DNA of 45,176 nt from a virus, in the IMG/VR virus record IMGVR_UViG_3300037137_000754, positions 1 through 45,176 of that record; one strand, 5' to 3'. Of this stretch, positions 31,231 through 41,600 are shown in pieces. A program made the position numbers and the translations under genes. Position 1 is the stretch's first letter. Each line of letters begins with the position of its first letter. Below the pieces are notes generated by a model. That model was not told the origin of the DNA, did not search any database, and worked only from the letters and a program-made list of their open reading frames with translations.

Positions 31231-33345
31231 ATGCCAGACGAAATCAAAGCAAAATTAGAAGAAGAGGAAAAGAAAAAAGAAACTGAATATAAACCAACCC
31301 CCGATAAAGTTGCGATGGCGACATTTCTTGACAAGAGGATTAATGAAATGAAAGAATATCGCAAGAATCTTAAAGTTGAGAATGATTGGCAGGAAGCAGA
31401 CAGAGAATATGTCCCATCGGAAATTCCGTTGACTACTCGCAAGAGATTTGAACAAGACCAAGATGTTGGAATGCGTTCAAGATTAGTCAGAGTTTCCACC
31501 GATGAAGAAGGCTGGCGTTCTAACATTTCAGACCCGACCTTATTGGCTAAAATCCAAACGGCAATTTCAATCATTATTGACCGAGACCCTCGTGCAGTGA
31601 TGACCGCTTTGATTAAGAAGTTTGAAAAGACATCTAAACTCGCTAATGGATTATGGAAAAGGAACTGGAAGATTTCTGGGTCAAAGCATATCTTAAAACT
31701 ATTCGCTTTTGATTTAGCGAAGTATGGTTGGGCAGTAGGAAGAAGTTATCCCCGCCTTATTAAATACGATAAAAAGATATTGACCGAATATGATGCTGAA
31801 AATCCCGAGAAATCAAAATGGGATGACAAAGAATTGGTATGGTATAACGATGTCGCTAAACAAAGATTAGACCCATACCGAACATGGATTGATGAGATGA
31901 CAAAGCCTTACGACTCTTATTCAATGAATGAGTGCTATTACGAATTAGATTATTCTTACGATTCGGCAAAAGTAGAATTTGATAAGTATAAAGATTTTGA
32001 TGCCATAGGCACTTCGGCAAAGCAAACTGATTTAGAAGGATTGTCCGAAGAACAAAAGGTTCAATTAGAGAAAGAAAGAAAAGACATAATTACCTTTGGG
32101 TTTTATGAGAATCGGCTTAAAGATTTATATGCGATTTTTGTGCCATCAAAGAAAATAGTTCTTCATTCTGGTTATTTGCCGAATGACGATGGATTATTAA
32201 GTATATGGCATACGATGTGGATATTAAGAGATTCCAATAATCCTTACGGAATATCGCTCTGGAAGATAATTAAAGGAAAGAAAGAACTTTACGATAAAAT
32301 GTCTAATATGACAATGGACCAACTGGTTCTTTCAATCCTTAAAATGTTCTTTTACACAGGGACGACTGATATATTCGGTGATGGGATAATCAAGATAATT
32401 CCAGGCAAAGGAAAGCAGATTCAAAACGGAGATATAAAATGGCTTGAAGTTCCTCCTCCAGGCAAAGAGGCATGGGCAGGATTACAATATCTAAAATCGG
32501 GAATGGATGACGATTCTGGTATTACCCCAACTCTTGAAGGAGAAATAACAGGCAAGACATTGGGCGAGATACTTCACGCAAAAGAAGCATCACTTAAGAG
32601 ATTGAAAACCCCAGTTGAGAATATTTCTTATGCCATAGAACAAGACGCTTATTTAACGCTTTCTTGGATGGGGCAAATTTATTCAACGCCAGAAGTTAAA
32701 AACTTCGCCACTCCAACTGAATTGATGGCTTACGAGAAAGAATCAGGATTAACTCACGACCAATTATTGGGCAGACCCAATGAAATGGGAGAGATAGAAG
32801 AATACAAGGCAACATTCTTGCCTGAATTATCTTTACATCTTGAAGAAAAGAGTGGTCAATTATATGAATCAAAAGAGTCGAGATATTTCCGAGTAGGCAA
32901 AGATATTAAATTAGAGGAATTGGGTTGGAAAGGAATGATTGATGTTATTCCGACTTCAATTCTCGCTCCTTCTGAAGAATTAGAGAAACAAAGAAAATCA
33001 GAAGTTTTTAACTTATTAGTGCCTTTATTGGGATTACCGCCAGAGTTAGTTCTTAAACCTTCAAAACAATTGCTTAAAGCCAATGACGAAGACCCAGAAG
33101 ATTGGTTGCCAGATGCGTGGCTTCAAGAAGAAAAAGGGCAATCTCCATCATTATTTATTGATAATCCTGCATTACAACCAATGATTTCAGAAGGAATACC
33201 ACAAGGTCAATCTATGCAAGCACAACAAAGAACTACGCCTCTTCAGGGTGGACAGAAAATAATTCCCCAGAACCAAATGCCGACTAATATTTCAAGATTG
33301 GGACAAGTAGGTGGGATACTAAAAAAGGCACTTGGAATGAAATGA
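31231..33345 (+). CDS. Portal protein
   Basis: 704 residues, larger than average. An acidic/basic N-terminus leads to a helix-rich body: RDPRAVMTALIKKFEKTSKLANGLWKRNW, FAFDLAKYGWAVGRSYPRLI, then PYRTWIDEMTKPYDSYSMNECYYE, FGFYENRLKDLYAIFVPSKKIVL and ATFLPELSL. These are the clip/wing/stem elements seen in portals of podovirus-like phages, and the order terminase-portal-scaffold-capsid confirms it. The C-terminal 60 residues are Gln/Pro-rich. Forms the dodecameric DNA entry channel. Confidence 0.8.
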   Translation: MPDEIKAKLEEEEKKKETEYKPTPDKVAMATFLDKRINEMKEYRKNLKVENDWQEADREYVPSEIPLTTRKRFEQDQDVGMRSRLVRVSTDEEGWRSNISDPTLLAKIQTAISIIIDRDPRAVMTALIKKFEKTSKLANGLWKRNWKISGSKHILKLFAFDLAKYGWAVGRSYPRLIKYDKKILTEYDAENPEKSKWDDKELVWYNDVAKQRLDPYRTWIDEMTKPYDSYSMNECYYELDYSYDSAKVEFDKYKDFDAIGTSAKQTDLEGLSEEQKVQLEKERKDIITFGFYENRLKDLYAIFVPSKKIVLHSGYLPNDDGLLSIWHTMWILRDSNNPYGISLWKIIKGKKELYDKMSNMTMDQLVLSILKMFFYTGTTDIFGDGIIKIIPGKGKQIQNGDIKWLEVPPPGKEAWAGLQYLKSGMDDDSGITPTLEGEITGKTLGEILHAKEASLKRLKTPVENISYAIEQDAYLTLSWMGQIYSTPEVKNFATPTELMAYEKESGLTHDQLLGRPNEMGEIEEYKATFLPELSLHLEEKSGQLYESKESRYFRVGKDIKLEELGWKGMIDVIPTSILAPSEELEKQRKSEVFNLLVPLLGLPPELVLKPSKQLLKANDEDPEDWLPDAWLQEEKGQSPSLFIDNPALQPMISEGIPQGQSMQAQQRTTPLQGGQKIIPQNQMPTNISRLGQVGGILKKALGMK

Positions 33346-33470
33346 GGAAATCAAAAGTAAAACAATTGAGAAAGAAATGGTTGGAATTAAAACAAAATCC
33401 ACAATACAATATCAAAGGTAAAATTGTAGAAGGTCAAACATTTCGGCAATTTAAGAAAAAAGCGATTTGA
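33342..33470 (+). CDS. 42-residue basic protein
   Basis: The ATG overlaps the portal stop (ATGA). Lys/Arg-rich helix followed by a short strand. Its stop TGA lies within the -35 box of the next promoter. No family is recognised. Confidence 0.4.
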   Translation: MRKSKVKQLRKKWLELKQNPQYNIKGKIVEGQTFRQFKKKAI

Positions 33471-33494
33471 CTTGCTTTCTTAATAGTATAAAAT
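33467..33494 (+). promoter_or_regulatory. Sigma70-like promoter TTGACT-16-TAAAAT
   Basis: -35 TTGACT (33467-33472) overlaps the preceding stop codon; -10 TAAAAT at 33489-33494. Predicted start about 33501, 14 bases before the 33515 ATG. Weaker than the early promoters. Confidence 0.5.
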
Positions 33495-33514
33495 AAAGAG
33501 GGATAAAATAAATT

Positions 33515-33727
33515 ATGCAAGAAATAACCCGCAAACAATTAATAAAAATACTACATAGTGATGATTTTGATGCATTGATTAAATTGTATGCTGAAGTTAC
33601 AGAAAAATGGCAAAGTGAAAATTGTATTGGGGATACGGAATTTCAGACATTAAAGAAATTATTTTTTAGAGAAGGGAAAATACAAGGACTTCGTGAATTT
33701 TTTGATATATTAGAACAAGGAGAATAA
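33515..33727 (+). CDS. Small helical head-region protein
   Basis: 70 residues, helical: ITRKQLIKILHSDDFDALIKLYAEVTEKW, then TLKKLFFREGKIQGLREFFDIL. Similar short proteins are often found between portal and capsid genes in tailed phages; function unknown. Confidence 0.5.
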   Translation: MQEITRKQLIKILHSDDFDALIKLYAEVTEKWQSENCIGDTEFQTLKKLFFREGKIQGLREFFDILEQGE

Positions 33728-33744
33728 ATTATGCCATAATAAAT

Positions 33745-34155
33745 ATGATGACAGGAAATAATATTGCCACTTTAATAGATAAAAAAGGTAGAAATGATAT
33801 TGAAATTGAGATTAACAAAAATGATAAACAACAAGATTTTGTAGAATTTAAAGTAAAGGACGGAAATGGTGAATGGATAAAATCTTATATTGGCATAAAA
33901 GAACTTTATGGAATAATCTTTTTGCTTGTAGATGAAGAATCACAGCAAGAACTAATGCCAGTAAGACAAACAGAAGTCAGGATTTATGAACGGCAACACA
34001 GAATCAAATTGAAGAAAGATATGAAGAAAGGAGAAATAGTAATTGCGAATTGTCACATTGAGGTGCCTTTACGAGTAGAGGAAAACATCAAGGCACTAAT
34101 GGGGAAAAAGTATCAAAAATCATCAAATATATTGATTCCAGTTAAAAGGTATTAA
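33745..34155 (+). CDS. Hypothetical 136-residue protein
   Basis: Beta-rich N-terminal half (IEIEINKNDKQQDFVEFKVKDGNGEW), then a hydrophobic helix (IIFLLVDEE) and a basic C-terminus. ATG 33745 or 33748. No family is recognised. A short hairpin (CTCCCA/TGGGAG) follows at about 34171-34188. Confidence 0.45.
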   Translation: MMTGNNIATLIDKKGRNDIEIEINKNDKQQDFVEFKVKDGNGEWIKSYIGIKELYGIIFLLVDEESQQELMPVRQTEVRIYERQHRIKLKKDMKKGEIVIANCHIEVPLRVEENIKALMGKKYQKSSNILIPVKRY

Positions 34156-34219
34156 AAAGGTCGGAGGTTTCTCCCACTCTTCTGGGAGTAAAAAATAGAA
34201 GTAAAATAACCATAAATTT

Positions 34220-34684
34220 ATGGCAAAATATGCTACGAAAGATGACATTGATAAATTGGCGGACGCAATGACAAAGATTGCCAAAACTGTCAATGATTTG
34301 GCACAATCAAAGCAAGAAATCCCTGGCACGGCTGATTTATCAAAAGTAAAAGAATCAGATGTGCCTCAACTAATCACAAAACCAACGGACGAAGAAATAG
34401 CAGGTGGAATAGAAAAAATACCAGTTCCTCCCGCTTGGAGAAAAATGGTAGATGAATTGTTGGGGATGGACTTCGGGATAGATGTGGTATATCCGCAAGC
34501 AGGGTCGGGGTTTCTTTTCAAGGTTATTGTTCCTGCAGAAAAATCCAATATGAGCAAGGATTACAAGGAATTCTACAAAGTGGACATTAGAACGAAAGCT
34601 ATCAATTACAACGAAGGAGTAGATGGAATCAGGAAATTCTGCGAAGGAGTTAAAAAGAATCTTGAAAGAAAACAAACCGTGTAA
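34220..34684 (+). CDS. Hypothetical structural-region protein
   Basis: 154 residues. N-terminal helix (DDIDKLADAMTKIAKTVNDLAQ), Pro-rich linker, then a compact alpha/beta domain (WRKMVDELLGMDFGIDVVYPQAGSGFLFKVIVP). No family is recognised. The position among head genes suggests a minor capsid or assembly role. Confidence 0.45.
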   Translation: MAKYATKDDIDKLADAMTKIAKTVNDLAQSKQEIPGTADLSKVKESDVPQLITKPTDEEIAGGIEKIPVPPAWRKMVDELLGMDFGIDVVYPQAGSGFLFKVIVPAEKSNMSKDYKEFYKVDIRTKAINYNEGVDGIRKFCEGVKKNLERKQTV

Positions 34685-34718
34685 AGGTCAATAAGTAATA
34701 AAAATAAATTAACTAAAT

Positions 34719-34913
34719 ATGCCAGCGAAATCAAAAGCACAGCAACAAGTAATGGCAATTGCTTTACATTCTCCATCAAAGTTGTATGCTAAAAATAAAG
34801 GATTGGCTAAAATGTCAAAGTCTGATTTAAAAGAATTTGCCGAAACAAAAAGAAAAGGATTGCCAGAAAAAAAGAAAAAGAAAAGATTCTCTTCAACTGG
34901 CTATTTAGCATAG
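34719..34913 (+). CDS. DUF3008-like small basic protein
   Basis: 64 residues starting MPAKSKAQQQVMAIAL, the signature opening of the DUF3008 family (PF11509), followed by MSKSDLKEFAETKRKGLPEKKKKK. Members are small, basic, found in bacteria and phages, and of unknown function. The HNH endonuclease follows 5 bases later. Confidence 0.7.
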   Translation: MPAKSKAQQQVMAIALHSPSKLYAKNKGLAKMSKSDLKEFAETKRKGLPEKKKKKRFSSTGYLA

Positions 34914-34918
34914 AGTTT

Positions 34919-35503
34919 ATGCCAAGAGGAATTTTCAAAAATCCGAAAGAAAGAAATGAGAAAATTAGCAAAGCATGTAGGGGTATAAAACGCTCAAATG
35001 AAACTAAAAGAAAAATTAGTCAATCATTAAAAGGAAACAAAAGAGGAGTAGGTTCAAAACATACTAATGAATGGAAAGAAAGATTGAGGGAAAAAATGAA
35101 AGGAAATCAATTTGCTAAAGGTTATAAAAATGTATTAGGCAAACATTGGAAAGTAAAAGGAATTCCATATTGGAAAGGTAAAACAAAAGAATTAAGTCCG
35201 AGGTGGATAAAAGATAGAACTAAATTAAAAAAAGATAATGAGAGAAATGACCCCACTTATCAAGAATGGCGATTGAATGTTTGGAAAAGAGATAATTTCA
35301 AATGTAAAATAAATAACGAAGATTGTAATGGGAAAATAATAGCTCATCATATTCTTTCTTGGCGAAAATATCCAGAATTAAGATATAACATTAACAATGG
35401 CATCACTTTATGCCAAGCCCATCATCCGAGAAAAAGGGCTAAAGAGAAACGATTAATTCCTATGTTTCAGGAATTAGTGTTAGTATCAAAAGAATTAATT
35501 TGA
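34919..35503 (+). CDS. NUMOD-HNH homing endonuclease (head region)
   Basis: 194 residues. The N-terminus carries NUMOD3-like repeats (RNEKISKACRGIKRSNETKRKISQSLKGN). The C-terminal nuclease is YQEWRLNVWKRDNFKCKI, HHILSWRKYPELRY with H143-H144, NINNGITLCQAHHPRKR: an HNH of the homing type. It is inserted between DUF3008 and a small conserved-looking gene, and its TGA overlaps the TTG start of that gene, keeping expression. Not a sequence paralogue of the 18792 HNH beyond shared motifs. Confidence 0.82.
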   Translation: MPRGIFKNPKERNEKISKACRGIKRSNETKRKISQSLKGNKRGVGSKHTNEWKERLREKMKGNQFAKGYKNVLGKHWKVKGIPYWKGKTKELSPRWIKDRTKLKKDNERNDPTYQEWRLNVWKRDNFKCKINNEDCNGKIIAHHILSWRKYPELRYNINNGITLCQAHHPRKRAKEKRLIPMFQELVLVSKELI

Positions 35504-35865
35504 AACTATATTTAACCGTTTCAGAAAGAATCTATTCGCTTGCTTTATTAAATCAATTCAAGGGAACTCTTGAAACATTAGTTGATGTGATGGAAGATAT
35601 AAAAGGATTCCGAATGACCGATGAAGAATGGACGAAAGCAGATAAGCAGGTAAATACCGCTATGAGTGATGATGGGAAACCAATCACTTCCTGGACTTGG
35701 GATGACGCAAAAGGAGGCGAGAAGGAAATTGAAATAACCAAAGCAACAAAAGATTACCTGATAGAGAAAATAAAAGAAGCAAATGATAAAGGACAATTCA
35801 CACTTCAAGATAGAGCTGCAGTGACACTTTCTGAAAAATTAGAAGAAAAGAAAAAGTCAAAATAA
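35500..35865 (+). CDS. Hypothetical 121-residue phage protein
   Basis: TTG start overlapping the HNH stop (TTGA); the TTG may replace an original ATG lost when the endonuclease inserted. N-terminus LYLTVSERIYSLALLNQFKGTLETL resembles a small phage protein family often seen near capsid genes. Charged helical C-terminus. Function unknown. Confidence 0.5.
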   Translation: MKLYLTVSERIYSLALLNQFKGTLETLVDVMEDIKGFRMTDEEWTKADKQVNTAMSDDGKPITSWTWDDAKGGEKEIEITKATKDYLIEKIKEANDKGQFTLQDRAAVTLSEKLEEKKKSK

Positions 35866-35888
35866 GGTATAGATTAACAATTTAACCA

Positions 35889-35953
35889 AAAGGTATTAAT
35901 TTGGAGAGTTGATAAAATCTCTCTGATAGGTTCTAATACCTTTGTCCTGTCGG
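35889..35953 (+). promoter_or_regulatory. Structured leader before the scaffold gene
   Basis: Arm A AAAGGTATTA (35889-35898) pairs perfectly with 35934-35943 and encloses a small hairpin (35903-35908 with 35919-35924). A second arm, CTGATAGG (35923-35930), can pair with CCTGTCGG (35946-35953, two G-U pairs), overlapping A'. The two arrangements are interlocked, followed by a terminator 11 bases later, as in attenuators. Confidence 0.5.
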
Positions 35954-35963
35954 AGGGATTCAC

Positions 35964-35992
35964 CAGCTCTTCAAATTCGGAGAGCTGTTTTC
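35964..35992 (+). terminator. Intrinsic terminator upstream of the scaffold/capsid genes
   Basis: CAGCTCT (35964-35970) pairs with AGAGCTG (35981-35987), 10-base loop, followed by TTTTCTT. It is a clean rho-independent form. Its place after an alternative-stem leader and before the capsid operon suggests attenuation or mRNA-end separation. Confidence 0.7.
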
Positions 35993-36037
35993 TTGCTTTA
36001 ATCTTTCAGCAAGTAAAATATTAAAAAGTAAAAAACT

Positions 36038-36979
36038 ATGGCTGAACAACAAAAGGAAGTAAATGTCGATGTCGATAAGGTTGAGTTAGAACCTTCCGAA
36101 GCCGAAGAAGGCGAGGAAGTAATAACAAAACCTGAAGACATCGAGGAGAAGGAAACTCCATCGGATGAATCTTCCACCGAAAAAGAACCAAGCGAAACCG
36201 AAGAGGGCGAAGAAGAACCACCTATTGAGGGTAAGGGTGAAAAACTTATTACCCACAAAGAATCTTTAAAGCCCGAAGAAGACAAGGGTTTCGTTGAGCC
36301 ATCAGAGGAGGAATCTGAAGGAGAAATCAAGCATCTTCCTGGCGAGACCCCCCGTGAATATGCCCTTCGTTGGGAGGTCACTCGTTTAAAGCGAGGTAAT
36401 CGTGAAAAACGAGCCAAAGATTTATTGGGCGAGGAGAAACCAGAAAAACCTTCTGGAATTACTCAAGCCCAATACAATGAATTGAACGACGATGAGAAAT
36501 CATTGCTCGGTCAATATGACGCTAACGAATTAAGCACATTTGAGAAAATCTTAGAGGTGTTGGCTAAAAAACACGGCTGGGTCAAGAGAGAAGACCTTGC
36601 CTCCACGACACGGAGTCAAGTTTCTAACGATATTCTTGATGATTTCTTACAGAATCATTCTGAATATCTGCCAGAAAACGATAAAGACAATGTGTTGTGG
36701 GGCAGATTCAAATCAGAATTCCAACTCTATAAAGTGCCTGAGAATCCGAAAGATTTGAAAAGAATCTTCAATAAGATTCATCAGGACATTTTTGGAGTAA
36801 AATCTGATGAAGGGCTCAAAAAAATCAACGCCCAGAAAGAGAAAATTAAGGTCGTATCCCATTCTGGGGGCTCGGCTACAAGAGGTCAATCTTCTTCCGA
36901 AGGAGCTCGTTTAACTCCAGAACAAAGAAGTCATTTCAAAGGATTTAGCGAGAAGGACTTTGAAGAACTGGAGCTATAG
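36038..36979 (+). CDS. Scaffolding protein
   Basis: 313 residues. Residues 1-95 are extremely acidic (EEGEE, EEKETPSDESSTEKEPSETEEGEE). The middle is helical and charged. The C-terminus (VVSHSGGSATRG, then LTPEQRSHFKGFSEKDFEELEL) resembles the capsid-binding tail of phage scaffolds. It lies immediately before decoration and major capsid genes. Acidic, disordered N-termini are typical of scaffolds that are expelled on DNA entry. Confidence 0.65.
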   Translation: MAEQQKEVNVDVDKVELEPSEAEEGEEVITKPEDIEEKETPSDESSTEKEPSETEEGEEEPPIEGKGEKLITHKESLKPEEDKGFVEPSEEESEGEIKHLPGETPREYALRWEVTRLKRGNREKRAKDLLGEEKPEKPSGITQAQYNELNDDEKSLLGQYDANELSTFEKILEVLAKKHGWVKREDLASTTRSQVSNDILDDFLQNHSEYLPENDKDNVLWGRFKSEFQLYKVPENPKDLKRIFNKIHQDIFGVKSDEGLKKINAQKEKIKVVSHSGGSATRGQSSSEGARLTPEQRSHFKGFSEKDFEELEL

Positions 36980-37021
36980 AGAAATCCGCTGAGTAATACC
37001 AATTAAAAATTTATTAAAGCT

Positions 37022-37468
37022 ATGCAAGGATTTAAAGTTTGCACGACAATCGATGAGATTGAATTGAAGAAATTTCCTATTTCAGGTCAAACTGTGGAAG
37101 TTGGTGATTTATTGCAGAAACCAGCAGGTGGAACAACTTGGACAGTATGCACTTCTGCGTCTCTTCACTACACAAGAAAGTTTATTGCTTATCAAGCAAC
37201 AACTGGAACTGAAGTTTTAGGATATGAAATTAGGGGCAATGAAAAAGTGGAAGCTCAATCTACTACGATAGGTTTAACCGCTGATATCGGAGACCACATG
37301 GTTCTTGTCGACAAGAATACTGTCAATAATACTGGCATAAATAGCACAGCAAAAGAAGCTGTTTTTGTCATGGATGAAGTTGGTAACACTTACGGAGGAG
37401 CTACCACTACCTATTCAATTTTTGGCAGGATATTAGTTGGCACTGGACTTACCCCTGCAGCTGCTTAA
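37022..37468 (+). CDS. Head decoration-like protein
   Basis: 148 residues, beta-rich, with glycine-containing turns (VGDLLQKPAGG; FGRILVGTGLTPAAA). The location directly upstream of the major capsid gene and the overall pattern resemble DUF2190-type or other small decoration proteins. Exact family not assigned. Confidence 0.5.
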   Translation: MQGFKVCTTIDEIELKKFPISGQTVEVGDLLQKPAGGTTWTVCTSASLHYTRKFIAYQATTGTEVLGYEIRGNEKVEAQSTTIGLTADIGDHMVLVDKNTVNNTGINSTAKEAVFVMDEVGNTYGGATTTYSIFGRILVGTGLTPAAA

Positions 37469-37484
37469 TAGATAAATCAAAATT

Positions 37485-38495
37485 ATGAATCAAGCACCAT
37501 TAAACATTGCTCAGGCAGCAGATTTGGTAGATTTATCTATTCAGAAAATCTTCTCCAAAACTTCTGAACCTGAATCAATGTATCCGAAATACTACAATGT
37601 CAGGTCAACCGATGATTATTATGAGAAAGATAGTAGCTTATCAGGACTCGGTGAATCTGACTTTGTAGATGAGAATGCGGCGATAGTGAGCGATGTGCCT
37701 ATCCAGGGCAACGATAAAACCTACACGCAAAATATGGTAGGAATTATCGTATCATTTACCTGGAAAATGTGGCGATTCGGAATCAAGAAAAGAGACCTCA
37801 ACAATGTCGCCAAAGAGCTCAAAGCTGCTAACGCAAGAAAGCGTGAAAAGCTTTGTGCCGAGCGATTAACTAATGGTTTTGAAACTACTTCTTATACCCA
37901 TTATGGTATAGGAGGAACCAGAAGCATTAGCATTGCTGGAGGTGATTCTCTTGGATTGATTGACGATGACCACACACGGGAAGATAGTGGAACTAACATG
38001 AACAATTATGTTTATGATGGGACTACTTATAATCTTGCCTTTGACTATTCAGGTTTGAAAGCTGCTCACACAACAGCCTCAAAATTCGTTGACCCAAGAG
38101 GAAATCCCAGAGCTGGCAACCTTGATACATTAGTTTGTAAAAAAGGAAGTTCAGTTCACTTCAAGGCGAATGAAATCTTGGGAGCAATCAAAGCTGGAAA
38201 AATTCCAGAATCAATGGACAATGACGCTGCCGCAGTTCCCGCCTTCAAAATCATTCCTCTTGACTATCTCTCAACAGCCGCCTATTGGTGGATGTTTGAT
38301 AGTTCAAGAGCGTTGACAGATAGCGAAGGACTTCAGTTCGTAGAATCGCAACCGACAACTCTTGACCCCGTGAATGTGGTCTACAAGACCAAAGAAATCC
38401 AGAATTCGGCTACAACAATTTTTGACTTAGGTCATAACGATGTAGCACGATGCTGGGTTGGGTCAAAGGGTAATTCAGGGACTCCTTCTGACTAA
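37485..38495 (+). CDS. Major capsid protein (HK97-like fold likely)
   Basis: 336 residues. Elements of an HK97-type coat protein: an N-arm, an extended loop region (YTQNMVGIIVSFTWKMWRFGIKKRDL), the spine-like helix (LNNVAKELKAANARKREKLCAERLTNGF), and a C-terminal P-domain (FKIIPLDYLSTAAYWWMFDS). It follows the scaffold and decoration genes and is the most abundant structural protein expected. No cysteines arranged for crosslinking are evident. Confidence 0.72.
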   Translation: MNQAPLNIAQAADLVDLSIQKIFSKTSEPESMYPKYYNVRSTDDYYEKDSSLSGLGESDFVDENAAIVSDVPIQGNDKTYTQNMVGIIVSFTWKMWRFGIKKRDLNNVAKELKAANARKREKLCAERLTNGFETTSYTHYGIGGTRSISIAGGDSLGLIDDDHTREDSGTNMNNYVYDGTTYNLAFDYSGLKAAHTTASKFVDPRGNPRAGNLDTLVCKKGSSVHFKANEILGAIKAGKIPESMDNDAAAVPAFKIIPLDYLSTAAYWWMFDSSRALTDSEGLQFVESQPTTLDPVNVVYKTKEIQNSATTIFDLGHNDVARCWVGSKGNSGTPSD

Positions 38496-38561
38496 TCTTG
38501 TGGATTAGAATAGAGGGAAACAGGTCGATAATTTTAGTAAAGGTCGAGAAAAACTTAATTG

Positions 38562-38625
38562 GAGATAAGGAGAAGTGGGTGATTCAACTCTCTGTTGAAA
38601 ATATTCTATACACTCCTTTATTCTC
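38562..38625 (+). promoter_or_regulatory. Hairpin between the capsid and repeat-protein genes
   Basis: GAGATAAGGAGAAGTG (38562-38577) pairs with the 3' segment ending at 38625 (about 13 bp, imperfect) and encloses TTCAAC/GTTGAA. It ends 7 bases before the next start codon. Could modulate the stoichiometry of capsid and repeat proteins or be an RNase processing site. Confidence 0.5.
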
Positions 38626-38632
38626 TACTTAA

Positions 38633-41600
38633 ATGACAATAAATAACAAAAATTACAGTTCTCCTCAGAATATCAATTTGAAAGGAGGGTGTTTAAGATT
38701 CAATACGACACAATCGAGCAATCCATTTGGAGACGAATCTTACGGTTTGTATGTTAATGGTTCTGGAGAATTAATCTTCAGGTCAACTACGACATCCACA
38801 ACTCTTGGAGCAACGGGAGGTGGAGGTGCAGCACCATCATTAGATGCTATTTATGCTGGCGACCAAACATTAGCAATTTCTGGTTCTCAGTTGACATTAG
38901 CGGGTTCTCACGCAACTAATGATGTGTTGTTAATCACCAATGCTTCTGGCAAAACGGGAGATTGTATTCAGATTACAAATTCTGGAACAGGTAATGACAT
39001 TGAAGGAACAGGTGATACTTGGCATTTCTCAAAAGCAGGAGATATGACTGCCAATATGGCTGTATTCTCAGGCGACGCTACTTCAGATTCCATTACTTTG
39101 ACAGCAGGAGATGTTCTTATTTCCGATGGTTGTATAGCATTAACAGATGCAGATGATGCCGCTTCATTAACAATTACCAACAATTCTGCAGCGACAGCTT
39201 CAATGGTTGTCTTTGCTGGTGCAGGAACTTTTACTGGTTCGACTACGACATCGTTCCTTACGATTACTCCATCTGGATTAACCACAGGAACAGCAGTTTA
39301 TCTTCCACTTGCGGCAATTACAACGGGAATGGGATTAGAAATTGCGGGTGGAACAACACAAACTTCTGGTAATTTGGTTGTGATTTCATCTGCAGCAACA
39401 GGAATAACAGATACGGTGGGTGCTTTGTTGAATGTCGCACATTCAGGAAATGCAGGAACTTCTGCAGTGCTCGTAGGATTCAGCACTGCAGCAGCAGATG
39501 AAACAATACTTCTAAAATTAACAGCGTCAGATGTGTTGGCTCTTGGAAATATGTTGAATATTTCTGCTGGGTCAATGACAACTGGGTCTGGTATTGTGTT
39601 TGCTGATTTAGCAGCACTGACAAGTGGAGCTGGATTGAGTATTCTTTCTTCAGCAATAGCAATAACAACTGGAAGATTGCTTTATATCAGTCACACAGGA
39701 GCGACCACTGATTCTGGGGCAGGTATTCTTTCTGAGTTCATTTCATTGGCAACAGATGGCACGACCATCTTAAAAGTTAATGGTTCAACTGGATTTATAG
39801 CTGGTAAAGCATTAAATGTTGTAGCCAATGTCTTGACAAATGGTATGGCATTAGATGTTAGTTCTTCTTCGGCTGTTCTTACAGCAACAGGAAGAGTTTT
39901 ACGAGTTTATCACTCTGGGGCGACAACTACATCTGGTGTAATAGCAGAATTTAAGACAGCGGCAACTGATGAAACGATACTGGTGCAACTTAATACAGCT
40001 GCAATGGTTGATGGTATTGCTCTGAATATCGTTGGAACTACTGGAATGACCACTGGTTCTTTGATAAGAGCTACTTCGTCAACAGCAGCAGCAGTTGCGA
40101 CTAATGGTATCTATTCCTTCAAAGGAACTGGAGTTTATACCTCAACTTCAAATGCAGGTTTGGTAGATATAGGTGCTTCTGCAACAGTGACAGGCACAAT
40201 AGTTCATATTACCTCTTCGGCAGCGAGCCAAACAGCAGTTCAGGCATTGAATGTCACCCAATCAGGAGCCACCATTACTGCTTTTACTGGAGATTTTGTT
40301 TCAATCACAGGTGGATTCTCAGGAAATTCAAGTGTTGGAAATGTTGTAAGTATCACTGGAGTAAATGATACAAAAGGCTCTGTGCTAACCTTGGTTAATA
40401 ATGCTCTTACGACAGGAACTATGTTCCTTGTTGCACATGCGACCACAGTTATTGCTGACACTGGGTCAATAATGAGATTGAGTTCATCTTCGGCAGATAC
40501 TGGTGGAGCTACCAATGCGACTATATTGGATATAGCAAATACAGGTTCGGTGGCAGGAACATTAGTTCAGATTAAATCTAATCTTGCCGCTCAAACATCA
40601 ACTTGTTTGTTAAATGTAGTGGCAGCAGGATACACAGCAGGATACACGGGTTCAGTAGTTAAGATAACTGGTGTGTCAACCGATGGTGCATCTAATGTAT
40701 TATTGGTCACTGGTGCGAATACTACTGCTGGCAATACCGTTAAGATTGATGCAGCAGCGATAACTACAGGCACTGGATTATTGGTTACATCAGCAGGTGT
40801 GGCAATAACTACAGGGTCATTAGTAAGCTTAGTTGCTGACGCAGCAACAACTTGCACGGGAGTGTTAAGAATCTCAGCTGCAGCATTAACGAGTGGATTT
40901 GTGGCATCATTAACAGGTGGTGGAGCAACGATAACAAATGCTGGCGGAGTTCTGAACTTGGCGATGGGAGCAGCAGTAGATGGCTATGGAGCAAAAATTC
41001 TAACATCTGGTGTCTATACTGGCACAGTTGGAGTTCTCGCAGTCTCAGCAGCAGCAGCCACAACAGGTAATATTGCTGTAATCACTGGCACAGGACTAAC
41101 CACAGGAACGGCATTATTGATTAACACCACAACAGCCACTCTGACGACTGGTTTCTATATCCGTTGTAATGACGGTGTGGCAACCGATTTCAGTGTTGGC
41201 GATTTTGGTGCGACAGTTATTGCTGGTAGTGCGGTAGGAACAGCGGCTCTTACAATTACAGCTGGAGATATAGTGCTTAGCGAAGGAACAATAGCTTACA
41301 GGCAATTGACTGAAACAGTTGAAGCAGCAAATACTCTTACTGCGGCAGAAACTGGCAAAACTTGTTTCTTGGGTCATGCGACAGAATTCGTAACAACTCT
41401 CCCAGCGGTAGCAGCAGGATTACACTTCAAGTTCATTGTATCATTGGCTCCAGCAGGTGCTGCTTATACAATTGTTACACCAGCTGGTGCAGATTTAATC
41501 TATGGGAACATAGTTTCATCTGCCGATGCGGGTGGCAGTGCCGATAGCACAGCAGGAACAAAAGCAGATACAATAACATTTGTTGATGGTCAAGCTGCAG

